A stretch of 64,000 bases of DNA from Bacteroidales bacterium UBA3743 (GTDB lineage Bacteria; Bacteroidota; Bacteroidia; Bacteroidales; Paludibacteraceae), in assembly GCA_002371265.1 (NCBI GenBank), contig DFGT01000031.1, forward strand, positions 235,331-299,330, given 5' to 3'. Of this stretch, positions 20,532-26,953 are shown piece after piece. Positions within the stretch are counted from its first letter, which is position 1, and each line of letters opens with the position of its first letter. The translations under genes and the position numbers were made by a program. A model generated the notes under the pieces. That model was not told the origin of the DNA. It searched no databases and saw only the letters and a program-made list of their open reading frames with translations.

Positions 20532-20747
20532 ATATATTTGTATTACGAATGTATATTCTTTATCAATTTGCAAAGATACAAAAGATTTTTAGAAGGATAT
20601 GGCATTTTGTAATGCAAATTTCAAAATGCTATGCGTGAAATAGTTTCTTTTCACTAATATTGGGTATGACATCAAGCAAAAATCAATGGATAAAAAACTT
20701 CTAAGAAGCTTCTTAAAATAAATTAATAATATAGTTATAGGATAATG
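20532..20747. other. Spacer between thrA promoter and the accessory region
   Basis: AT-rich, no recognisable gene. The apparent minus-strand ORF that crosses it is made of antisense repeat sequence. Confidence 0.5.
20571..20578 (-). promoter_or_regulatory. -7 promoter box of the threonine operon
   Basis: TATCTTTG on the minus strand fits the Bacteroidetes consensus TAnnTTTG. Transcription would start near 20564 and give a leader of about 33 bases before the thrA ATG at 20531. No TTTG at -33 spacing was found. Confidence 0.6.
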
Positions 20748-20869
20748 CGTCTGGAAGACGCTACCGAGCGAAGCGAGAATTACATCCATGTAGAGACGCA
20801 CGGTCGTGCGTCTCATAAATATAATACCAAAGGCAGACACAACAATATCTCCGCCTTTATGGGTTTTAA

Positions 20870-20901
20870 TTTGGAAAAATCTCTGTGGATTAATAACTTT
20901 G
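20870..20901 (+). promoter_or_regulatory. Consensus Bacteroidetes promoter of the zeta-toxin-like pair
   Basis: TTTG (20870-20873), 20-base spacer, TAACTTTG (20894-20901): an exact match to the -33/-7 consensus. A transcript starting near 20908 would have only about 15 leader bases, almost all ribosome-binding sequence, before the ATG at 20923. Confidence 0.85.
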
Positions 20902-20908
20902 CAGAAAA

Positions 20909-20915
20909 AGGAGGG
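20909..20915 (+). promoter_or_regulatory. Strong Shine-Dalgarno sequence
   Basis: AGGAGGG seven bases before the ATG at 20923. Such a strong anti-16S match is rare in Bacteroidetes and fixes the start inside the longer ORF. The same sequence precedes the second copy at 24167. Confidence 0.8.
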
Positions 20916-20922
20916 TTTTACT

Positions 20923-21099
20923 ATGCCAGAAGAATTATTGAATAAATACCGCCTCACCAGTATGGAAGAACCAACAGACGAAATGTTGGCTCAGATTATG
21001 CATGAAGTTGCGGTGGAGGCGAAAGAAAAATCAAAAGAAGCCCATCGAAAATTCTACGAAGAAATTCGAGAAATGGTAAAAAAGAATGGAGCAGAATAA
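20923..21099 (+). CDS. Small putative antitoxin partner of the zeta-like protein, copy 1
   Basis: 58 residues, MPEELLNKYRLTSMEEPTDE at the start, then a charged helix rich in Glu and Lys. No DNA-binding motif is obvious. It overlaps the zeta-like kinase gene by 14 bases, the usual arrangement of translationally coupled antitoxin-toxin genes; its role as antitoxin is inferred from this arrangement. A near-identical second copy (24167-24337) differs mainly after about residue 38. The upstream extension of the reading frame through the repeat and promoter is rejected because it would start upstream of the transcription start. Confidence 0.7.
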   Translation: MPEELLNKYRLTSMEEPTDEMLAQIMHEVAVEAKEKSKEAHRKFYEEIREMVKKNGAE

Positions 21100-21691
21100 T
21101 CACAAACCTGTGTTGATTGTCATTGCCGGTCCTAACGGTTCGGGCAAAACCACAGTTACGTCAAAGATTCTAAAACATGAATGGATGGAAGATGCCGTAT
21201 ACATCAATCCAGACATAATAGCACAGGAGATATTCGGTGATTGGAATTCTGTCAATGCAATTCATCAATCAATCGAATATTGTGAACAATTACGAGAGAA
21301 TTGTCTCGAGAAAAAACAAAGTTTAATTTTTGAAACAGTACTTTCAAGAATTGACAAAGTTGATTTCATAAAAAGAGCTTTGGACAATGGTTTTTTCGTT
21401 AGATTATTTTTCGTCAGCACATCATCACCGACGATAAACGCAAGTAGAATTGCAAATCGTGTGATGGAAGGAGGACACGATGTTCCTATTACGAAAATCA
21501 TCTCAAGGTTTCAAAAATCTATTGCAAATGCTAATCTTTTAGCAAAAATTGTAGATCGTGCCTATTTCTACGACAACTCCATTGACAATGAAGATGCTAA
21601 ACTGCTATTCCGTCTCTCCGAAGGCAAATTAGCAAAACAATATACAGAGTCCATTCCCGAATGGGCAGGCATCATACTAAATACTATATAA
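21086..21691 (+). CDS. Zeta-toxin-like P-loop kinase
   Basis: 201 residues. Walker A GPNGSGKT at 15-22, NPD at 41-43, FETVLS at 82-87, a basic stretch with RVMEGGHDVP and the helix RFQKSIANANLLAK follow the plan of zeta-toxin/UDP-N-acetylglucosamine kinase family proteins. Zeta toxins phosphorylate UDP-sugar precursors of peptidoglycan; whether this one acts on them cannot be told from sequence. It is complete, unlike the second copy. It is coupled to the small upstream gene by a 14-base overlap. Confidence 0.8.
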   Translation: MEQNNHKPVLIVIAGPNGSGKTTVTSKILKHEWMEDAVYINPDIIAQEIFGDWNSVNAIHQSIEYCEQLRENCLEKKQSLIFETVLSRIDKVDFIKRALDNGFFVRLFFVSTSSPTINASRIANRVMEGGHDVPITKIISRFQKSIANANLLAKIVDRAYFYDNSIDNEDAKLLFRLSEGKLAKQYTESIPEWAGIILNTI

Positions 21692-21709
21692 AATAGGCGG
21701 TTGCAGGAT

Positions 21710-21772
21710 TGTCTCCGCCTTTATGGGTTTTAATTTGGAAAAATCTCCGTCGATTGATAACTTTGCAGAAAA
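21710..21772 (+). repeat. Promoter-bearing repeat block, copy 2 (short)
   Basis: Begins with TCTCCGCCTTTATGGG and runs into TTTG (21734-21737), a 20-base spacer and TAACTTTG (21758-21765). It lacks the upstream B and C palindromes. It stands right after the zeta-like gene and would drive the lipoprotein gene at 21852. Confidence 0.8.
21734..21765 (+). promoter_or_regulatory. Promoter for the acidic lipoprotein gene
   Basis: TTTG, 20 bases, TAACTTTG; exact consensus spacing. Transcription would begin near 21772, about 80 bases before the ATG at 21852. Confidence 0.8.
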
Positions 21773-21851
21773 TGAATGAGTCCACAAAACTGGGCGAAAA
21801 ATTGTCTTATAAATTAATCAAACGCCAGAACATAATAATTAACCGTACTAT

Positions 21852-22748
21852 ATGAAACCATATATCAATGTGATTAATCTCGTACTTTGTTTTGTATTTT
21901 GTTCCTGTTCACAAACTCAAGAAAAAAACACAAACGAAATTACAGATCACTCAGAGGAAGAAATGGCAGTAGCAATCGATTCTGTAGTCGCACTAATTGA
22001 TGCAGAAAATGAAGAATATGAAGAAGAGAATGACGATTATGAAGACGAAGAAGATAGCGGCGACGCAATTAAAACAAAACTAGCAAAAGCCATACAATGT
22101 ATCGCAGAAAATGATGCAGAAGGCTTTGCATCAAGATGTCACTACCCAGTAAATATAAACAGTATAGATAAAATCGTTGACACACCAGAAGAAATGGTCC
22201 AATTATTCAACATTCTATTCCCAGAAGATCAACGTCAGTTATTCAAGAATAAAAACGAAAACGATTGGGAAGAAATGGGATGGCGAGGCATTATGTATAG
22301 CGACGGAGATTTTTGGGATGAGAATTTTGATGGTAAAATCTCTGCAATAAATTACAGTTCAAAAGAAACCGAGAGATTAGAAGAGAAGAAAAAAGAGATG
22401 GCTTCTTCATGTTTACATCCATCATTACAAAACAAAGACTGGGAAATAACACAATCATATAAATGCGACAACGGTATTATTTTTCGAATTGACTACAGAG
22501 CAAAAGACGAAAAATACAGATTTCTTTTATTCGAACAAGGGAAATCATTTAATGAAATACCAAATTATGTAATGTATGGAGAATATAGTAACAATGATGA
22601 CGGATATCACTTTAGCGATGATAATGGAAATAGTGCCGTATTCTATAAGTTCACTGTTTATATAGATTCTCCATACTCACTAAAGATTTCAGATAGCACC
22701 AATGTAGACGGAATAACTCCCGTCAATTGGTTAGATCTAATGAAATAA
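21852..22748 (+). CDS. Hypothetical acidic lipoprotein
   Basis: 298 residues, not recognised. Residues 1-18 form a signal with a lipobox-like FCSC, so lipidation at Cys17 or Cys19 is probable. Residues about 35-75 are very acidic (EEYEEENDDYEDEEDSG). The rest looks like a globular domain starting with a helix-rich TPR-free segment (AKAIQCIAENDAEGFASRCHYPV), the pattern of many DUF4378-like or NTF2-like periplasmic domains, but no family is claimed. The stop codon is followed in the same frame by another coding-like stretch (22749-22859). Confidence 0.65.
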   Translation: MKPYINVINLVLCFVFCSCSQTQEKNTNEITDHSEEEMAVAIDSVVALIDAENEEYEEENDDYEDEEDSGDAIKTKLAKAIQCIAENDAEGFASRCHYPVNINSIDKIVDTPEEMVQLFNILFPEDQRQLFKNKNENDWEEMGWRGIMYSDGDFWDENFDGKISAINYSSKETERLEEKKKEMASSCLHPSLQNKDWEITQSYKCDNGIIFRIDYRAKDEKYRFLLFEQGKSFNEIPNYVMYGEYSNNDDGYHFSDDNGNSAVFYKFTVYIDSPYSLKISDSTNVDGITPVNWLDLMK

Positions 22749-22859
22749 AATGTTGTAGACGATATTCTTGAAGTAGACCCTGATCTTAGAGATTTAATGC
22801 TTGAATATCTCATCCGCATAGCTTTGGCTGACAAAAGAGGTAGACACGATAATTTTTGA
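22749..22859 (+). pseudogene. Coding-like remnant in frame behind the lipoprotein stop
   Basis: The codons directly after the lipoprotein TAA read VVDDILEVDPDLRDLMLEYL and continue for 16 more residues to TGA with no stop between and with normal codon use. It has no start of its own (ATG TTG TAG in another frame). It may be the tail of a lost gene or a lost extension of the lipoprotein. Confidence 0.35.
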
Positions 22860-22948
22860 TTTATAACAGAATTTTTCGGTATTTTTGTCTTCAGTAATAT
22901 TCACGTTTATTTAACTTCTTTCTTTGTGAACATCTAATCAAAAACACT

Positions 22949-23941
22949 ATGGATTTCAACATATTCTTGAGATACTATAAAAATGGGCAACAATATTTCG
23001 GACAATCTCACTGTGATTACGATACTGGCAGAGACGATCGAGGATTTGCCAACCTGAACTATGCCGCAGATTGTGATTATCCACCTGCACATTTGGTCTT
23101 AGGTAATATTTTAAAAAATGAGGACTACAATAAAGCAATTGAAGAGTTTACACTAGGAGCAAGAAAAGGAGAACTAAGCTGCCAGTATGAACTTGTTTTG
23201 TCTTATTTCAAAGGAATAGGCTGTCAGACCAACTACGAAGATGCGTTGATTTGGGGCACACTCTATTTGCAAAATTCTGAAAACGACGAAATAAAGGCTA
23301 TTGTTGATCAACTAAAAGCAAAAGGTGTCAAGTATGATGAAAAAAAATATTTTAGATTCTTTCAAGAAATTGAAGAATACAAAGAATATAAAGCCCATGT
23401 GAATGCTCTCGAAGAAGAAGAAAAAATAAAGAAAAAATTGAAAGAGATACAGTGGTATAATAAACAAAGAGATCAGATTAGAAAATTTGAGCAAAAATTC
23501 GGATCTTTCATCAAAAATGTTTACACTCTTACAAATAGTGTTTTTTTGGTGAACTATGATCCGATAAAATCAGATTGGAAATTTCCATATAACTCTGTAT
23601 TGTATATTAACAATATGCCCATTGTAGTAACTCTTCTTCCTTGTTTATCACAAAAGCTTAAAGACAGAATTGAGAAATTTGATCATTTTGGGTCGTTTCA
23701 TTGTAACGTGACACAATTGATGAACATTGAGGAGAAAAAAATTCCGACCATTTTCCGTATCTACATTTTTTTCAGTGGTGATCAAGATTTTAGTGAGAAA
23801 ATCTATTTCAAGTTGCAAGATGACGGAATGGATATTGTATTTTGTGGGAATAATGAGTCATCAGAAAGTTTCGAAGAAGCCCTTAAAAAGAAGTACAATT
23901 GCTGGTCTACTGCAGAACATTGTGATAACCCAGACTTGTAA
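22949..23941 (+). CDS. Sel1-like repeat protein with coiled coil and unknown C-terminal domain
   Basis: 330 residues, no signal peptide, so probably cytoplasmic. Residues about 30-115 contain Sel1/TPR-like helical repeats (YAADCDYPPAHLVLGNIL, YELVLSYFKGIGCQTNYEDA). Residues about 130-185 are a Glu/Lys-rich coiled coil. Residues about 190-330 form a mixed alpha/beta domain that was not recognised (SVLYINNMPIVVTLLPCLS, IPTIFRIYIFFSGDQDFS). The gene is flanked by the two zeta-like loci and ends 50 bases before the composite repeat, which marks it as part of the accessory region. Confidence 0.65.
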   Translation: MDFNIFLRYYKNGQQYFGQSHCDYDTGRDDRGFANLNYAADCDYPPAHLVLGNILKNEDYNKAIEEFTLGARKGELSCQYELVLSYFKGIGCQTNYEDALIWGTLYLQNSENDEIKAIVDQLKAKGVKYDEKKYFRFFQEIEEYKEYKAHVNALEEEEKIKKKLKEIQWYNKQRDQIRKFEQKFGSFIKNVYTLTNSVFLVNYDPIKSDWKFPYNSVLYINNMPIVVTLLPCLSQKLKDRIEKFDHFGSFHCNVTQLMNIEEKKIPTIFRIYIFFSGDQDFSEKIYFKLQDDGMDIVFCGNNESSESFEEALKKKYNCWSTAEHCDNPDL

Positions 23942-23991
23942 ACACAAACAGAGTTGAAAATATCACTTGTTTTCTTTCGTTCCCATTTTTC

Positions 23992-24166
23992 CGTCTGAAA
24001 GACGCTACCGAGCGAAGCGAGCGTAACGTCCATGTAGAGACGCACGGTCGTGCGTCTCATAAATATAATACCAAAGGCAGACACAACAATCTATCCGCCT
24101 TTATTGGTTTTCATTTGGAAAAATCTCCGTGGATTAATAACTTTGCAGAAAAAGGAGGGTTTTACT
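23992..24166 (+). repeat. Composite dispersed repeat carrying a promoter, copy 3 (full)
   Basis: Same order as copy 1: CGTCTGAAAGACG, CTACCGAGCGAAGCGAG, the GAGACGCACGGTCGTGCGTCTC palindrome (24036-24057), the CCGCCTTTATTGG block and the promoter (24114-24145). The bases before it (TTTTCTTTCGTTC) also recur at 32260-32270. Confidence 0.8.
24114..24145 (+). promoter_or_regulatory. Promoter of the second antitoxin-like gene
   Basis: TTTG (24114-24117), 20-base spacer, TAACTTTG (24138-24145), then AGGAGGG and ATG at 24167, as in copy 1. Confidence 0.85.
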
Positions 24167-24337
24167 ATGCCAGAAGAATTACTGAACAAATACCGCCTCA
24201 CCAGTATGGAAGAACCAACAGACGAGATGTTGGCTCAGATTATGCATGAAGTTACGGTGGAGGCGAAAGAATCTACCGAGAAAGCAAGAAAAGAATATTT
24301 TGAAAAACTAAGACAGTCAATTAGAGAATCAAAATAA
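24167..24337 (+). CDS. Small putative antitoxin, copy 2
   Basis: 56 residues, nearly identical to the product of 20923-21099 over its first 37 residues, then diverging (ESTEKARKEYFEKLRQ). It ends one base before the ATG of the truncated zeta-like gene, so the coupling by overlap in copy 1 is here an almost-contact. With its toxin broken it may persist as an orphan that could neutralise the intact copy. Confidence 0.65.
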   Translation: MPEELLNKYRLTSMEEPTDEMLAQIMHEVTVEAKESTEKARKEYFEKLRQSIRESK

Positions 24338-24338
24338 A

Positions 24339-24581
24339 ATGTCTGACAAGATACACAAACCTATTCTCATTGTAATTGCTGGGCCAAATGGTTCAGGCAA
24401 GACATCTGTTACATCAAAAATTCTCAAGCATGAATGGATGGAGAATGCTTTATATATCAATCCAGACATAATAGCGCAGGAGATATTCGGAGACTGGAAT
24501 TCTGTCAATGCAATTCATCAATCAATCGAATATTGTGAAAAATTACGTCCATGTAGAGACGCACGACCGTGCGTCTCATAA
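24339..24581 (+). pseudogene. Truncated zeta-toxin-like gene, copy 2
   Basis: The first 68 codons match the intact copy (Walker A GPNGSGKT, NPDIIAQEIFGDWNSVNAIH) at about 90% identity. After HQSIEYCEKL the frame enters repeat DNA (ACGTCCATGTAGAGACG) and stops within 12 codons. Everything after the first third of the kinase is lost, including the FETVLS and substrate-binding segments, so no activity is expected. Confidence 0.85.
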
Positions 24582-24668
24582 ATATAATACCAAAGGCAGA
24601 CACAACAATCTATCCGCCTTTATTGGTTTTCATTTGGAAAAATCTTCGTCGATTGATAACTTTGCAGA
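24540..24668 (+). repeat. Composite dispersed repeat carrying a promoter, copy 4 (fused into a gene)
   Basis: Starts inside the zeta-like reading frame with the family C palindrome GAGACGCACGACCGTGCGTCTC and continues with the CCGCCTTTATTGG block and promoter (24633-24664). The B part is missing. The join uses the bases ACG shared by the gene and the repeat. Confidence 0.85.
24633..24664 (+). promoter_or_regulatory. Promoter in repeat copy 4
   Basis: TTTG (24633-24636), 20 bases, TAACTTTG (24657-24664). It now faces only the short GNAT-like remnant and the XRE leader. Confidence 0.75.
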
Positions 24669-24732
24669 AATTGAAATACTGACACCAAAAGATCGAATGG
24701 TATCATAGAAGGAATGCGTCACGCTATTGTTA

Positions 24733-24837
24733 ATGATCATTAAAAATCAAAGCCAAACTGCTTTGAGACGTGCTATTGTTAATGACATTCCTCATTTGAA
24801 ACCATTGATTGAAGATTTATATGATAAAGAAACATAA
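24733..24837 (+). pseudogene. Possible N-terminal remnant of a GNAT acetyltransferase
   Basis: A 34-codon ORF, with LRRAIVNDIPHLKPLIEDLY in the middle, which resembles the first strand and helix of many GNAT proteins (R-x-A-x-x-x-D-I-P-x-L-x-x-L). The bases CGTGCTATTGTTAATGA also occur 46 bases earlier (24718-24735, one change), so the start was locally duplicated. Nothing of the rest of the fold remains. Confidence 0.3.
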
Positions 24838-24875
24838 TATTTTAAGAAACAGACATATAATTTAACAACATAGTA

Positions 24876-24883
24876 TATATTTG
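24876..24883 (+). promoter_or_regulatory. -7 box in front of the structured leader
   Basis: TATATTTG fits TAnnTTTG. The predicted start near 24890 coincides with the first base pairs of the folded leader (24894 on), which supports both. Confidence 0.6.
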
Positions 24884-24893
24884 AGCTTAACGC

Positions 24894-25058
24894 TCTTATT
24901 CTCACGCTATAAAATCTGGTAAATTTTAAGACACGAGGATAAGCGATGCGGGAGGTTCACGCCATATGGCGTGGGCCGTTTCGTGCTTATTTGTGTCACC
25001 GGTCTTACCAGAGCCCTTAGCGTAAAATAAGAAATCACGAACGGTTCACGCTTTTTTT
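24894..25058 (+). ncRNA. Structured RNA leader with two competing folds and a U-tract, upstream of an XRE gene
   Basis: Fold 1 is a long unbranched rod: 24894-24900 with 25026-25032; 24904-24908 with 25019-25023; 24915-24922 with 25005-25012; 24930-24934 with 24993-24997; 24939-24944 with 24985-24990; and a ten-pair hairpin 24954-24963/24968-24977 with loop ATAT. Fold 2 pairs 24969-24985 with 25036-25051 (16 pairs, one bulge) directly before seven Ts (25052-25058) and the ATG. Both folds compete for GCGTGGGCC: the sequence GGTTCACGC occurs at 24954-24962 and again at 25043-25051. This is the layout of a terminator-type riboswitch or attenuator. A free-standing 6S-like rod RNA ending in a terminator is the main alternative. 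Confidence 0.6.
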
Positions 25059-25280
25059 ATGCATATCGGTAACCACATAAAACAAGTATTTAGCGAACAA
25101 GGAAGAAAAGTTTCCTGGCTCGCTACAAGACTATGCTGCGACAGAAGAAACATCTACAAAATATTCCAACGTGAAAGTATCGACACCGCCTTATTAGCAA
25201 AAATTTCTACCCTTCTCAACCACAATTTCCTTCAAGACTTGGCCGACGAGATAAAGGAAGACAAAGGCAATCTTCTATGA
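25059..25280 (+). CDS. Small XRE/Cro-type helix-turn-helix protein
   Basis: 73 residues. The helix-turn-helix is at about residues 17-45 (VSWLATRLCCDRRNIYKIFQ), followed by DTALLAKISTLLNHNF. Proteins of this size with this sequence pattern are common in Bacteroidales, usually as single small regulators whose targets are unknown. The ATG follows seven Ts of the leader without room for a normal ribosome-binding site, so translation may depend on the leader's fold. It is convergent with the AlbA_2 gene. Confidence 0.75.
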   Translation: MHIGNHIKQVFSEQGRKVSWLATRLCCDRRNIYKIFQRESIDTALLAKISTLLNHNFLQDLADEIKEDKGNLL

Positions 25281-25297
25281 TCGTCATAAAATGAAAA

Positions 25298-25332
25298 ATC
25301 CGTATCAGAGCACGACAACACTAATACGGATC
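25298..25332. terminator. Hairpin between convergent genes
   Basis: ATCCGTAT...ATACGGAT arms around a 19-base loop, between the ends of the XRE gene and the AlbA_2 gene. The T-tracts are weak on both strands. Confidence 0.4.
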
Positions 25333-25337
25333 AATAA

Positions 25338-26720
25338 TTATTTCTCACTTTTTTCTAAAATTTCCCAATGTCCACTATAACCACTGCCGACATATTTTAT
25401 GTGAGACAATTTTGAGATGTGCCTTTTGATAGTTCTTACTCCTTTGCCACATATATGAGACATCTCTTCAGTTGTAATTTTAGGATTTTGTTTGATAACA
25501 AATTCAATCCACTTGTCAATATCTTGAGTGCCATCTTGAGTGCCATCTTGAGTGCCATCTTGAGTGCCACCTTGAGTGCCACCTTCTTTTAAGGACATAA
25601 ATTTTTCTCGTAACACAGTAGCTAACAATCCACCTCTTATAATTTCAAATGTAGGTAAAGTTAAATTTGCCAATGCGAATTCTTCTTTGATCTTTTGATA
25701 CCCTCTCCCCCAATTTTCCACATATCCCGCATAATAAAAAGCACGAGCAATCAAACAATTACGTGGATTTGACTCGTGACTTTCCATTAAAGTCTCCACA
25801 GTAAATTCTTCTGGTAACAAACCTGGATTCCATAATGTAATGCGATTGTTCCAAATTTTCATTTGAATAAATGACTTTTGATAGTCTTTATGAATAATGC
25901 TATTGCAAAGCATCTCACGAAGAGCCTCTTCCGGTACTTCTAAAGTTTCTTTACGCAGAATCCCTTCATAACGAATAAGAGAAACCATATATTTGTTCCT
26001 CAATATTTGCATGACATTTTCTGGCATCATTATTAGAGAACACTTAACATCATCCGAACTTATCAGATCACCATCATTCACACCGAAACGCCCAATTCTG
26101 AAAATTGCATTTGGACACCATTGTTCAATGTCTTTACCGAATAACAATAATGCAGCCATTGTCAGTTTGCCATCAGGTGTCATAACATGAAGGCGTTTTA
26201 ACGTTTGTTCTGCAGGTTCGTCTTTACATGACTTTGGCAATCTTCCTATATTAACAGCTAAACGTTGAAAATAACGTACAGAATCTTCATTTATGTCATC
26301 AAAAGTAGCCAAATCCAACACCATAGATTCCCACGTAACATTTGTTTTCTTCATAATAAATTGCTGAAGAGCGACACCATTAAGCTCTTGTTTTGTAGAG
26401 CCAGAACGATAATGATATTTTCCATGGTAACTTATAGGCATATTGTTAGGTTCTACTATGATTTCTATATAGTTGCGACTATCTGCAACAAACAGATTAA
26501 CATCACAAACAATACCCAAATAGTTTACAATTTTATTAGGGATATCTTCCATCAATTTATTCGCCTCTTCAACACCGACAACCTCCAACGAATCATTGAC
26601 TCCAATATATATTTTCCCTCCATGAGCATTCGCAAATCCACAAATCCATTTAAGATATTCATCTCGCCATGACTCTTTGTATTCTATATTCTGACTTTCT
26701 TCAAAATCTAATTTTAACAT
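25338..26720 (-). CDS. AlbA_2 (Schlafen-type) domain regulator with ATPase-like domain and winged helix
   Basis: 460 residues. Residues about 8-125 are an AlbA_2/Schlafen-type putative nucleic-acid-binding domain (ESQNIEYKESW, GFANAHGGKIYIGVND). Residues about 265-350 match the C-terminal HATPase_c_4-like part of this family (ALREMLCNSIIHKDY, WNPGLLPEEF). A linker of five GTQ[D/G] units, encoded by five 12-base repeats (25523-25582), leads to a C-terminal winged helix (EEMSHICGKGVRTIKRHIS). Proteins of this plan are usually called RecG-like or transcriptional regulators; the true role is not settled. It is divergent from the GTPase operon, so it may control it. Confidence 0.85.
   Translation of the reverse strand: MLKLDFEESQNIEYKESWRDEYLKWICGFANAHGGKIYIGVNDSLEVVGVEEANKLMEDIPNKIVNYLGIVCDVNLFVADSRNYIEIIVEPNNMPISYHGKYHYRSGSTKQELNGVALQQFIMKKTNVTWESMVLDLATFDDINEDSVRYFQRLAVNIGRLPKSCKDEPAEQTLKRLHVMTPDGKLTMAALLLFGKDIEQWCPNAIFRIGRFGVNDGDLISSDDVKCSLIMMPENVMQILRNKYMVSLIRYEGILRKETLEVPEEALREMLCNSIIHKDYQKSFIQMKIWNNRITLWNPGLLPEEFTVETLMESHESNPRNCLIARAFYYAGYVENWGRGYQKIKEEFALANLTLPTFEIIRGGLLATVLREKFMSLKEGGTQGGTQDGTQDGTQDGTQDIDKWIEFVIKQNPKITTEEMSHICGKGVRTIKRHISKLSHIKYVGSGYSGHWEILEKSEK
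25523..25582 (-). repeat. Five in-frame 12-base tandem repeats
   Basis: CTTGAGTGCCAT (three units) and CTTGAGTGCCAC (two units) on the plus strand. They encode GTQD or GTQG in the linker of the AlbA_2 protein. Gain or loss of units would change linker length without breaking the frame. Confidence 0.95.
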
Positions 26721-26759
26721 ACACTTTTTTCATTAAGTTAACTAATCCAACTTTAGATG

Positions 26760-26767
26760 CAAAGGTA
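26760..26767 (-). promoter_or_regulatory. -7 box of the AlbA_2 gene
   Basis: TACCTTTG on the minus strand, giving a start near 26753 and a leader of about 33 bases. Confidence 0.6.
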
Positions 26768-26885
26768 GCAAACTTTATGATAAAATTCAAAATTAAACAT
26801 CAGCATCTCAATATGAGAACAATTTGTTCTCAGAATGTGAATTTATCGGAGACGATGGGACAACTTAATTTTAACTTTTGCATTA

Positions 26886-26893
26886 TAATTTTG
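26886..26893 (+). promoter_or_regulatory. -7 box of the GTPase operon
   Basis: TAATTTTG, about 60 bases before the chosen ATG at 26954 and divergent from the AlbA_2 promoter. No TTTG at -33 spacing. It argues against the upstream in-frame start at 26669. Confidence 0.45.
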
Positions 26894-26953
26894 CAATTGA
26901 TATATAAGACGTCTATAGCGGATTCTATAGATAAAGAATTGAAGATAATAATT

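Larger units (their letters stand above)
20748..20922 (+). repeat. Composite dispersed repeat carrying a promoter, copy 1
   Basis: Parts in order: family B motif CGTCTGGAAGACG plus CTACCGAGCGAAGCGAG (20748-20777); family C palindrome TAGAGACGCACGGTCGTGCGTCTC (20791-20814, arms around GGT); then a conserved CCGCCTTTATGG block leading into a promoter (20870-20901). Copies: 23992-24166 (full), 24540-24668 (C plus promoter), 21710-21772 (promoter block only). Confidence 0.8.

Noticed and set aside
20532..20573. Longer start for thrA
   Set aside because: The upstream ATG overlaps the -7 box at 20571-20578; the conserved KFGG start follows the ATG at 20531.
20589..20957. Minus-strand 122-codon ORF across the repeat
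   Set aside because: It is antisense to the composite repeat and promoter; the same peptide end recurs at the other repeat copies (23803-24084 and 32168-32467), which shows it follows the repeat.
24885..25058. Integron attC site or retron msr-msd
   Set aside because: The pairing and end bases do not fit attC core sites, and no integrase or reverse transcriptase is near.
26669..26953. In-frame N-terminal extension of the dynamin-like GTPase
   Set aside because: It overlaps the divergent gene and both promoters, and its residues look like translated AT-rich spacer.
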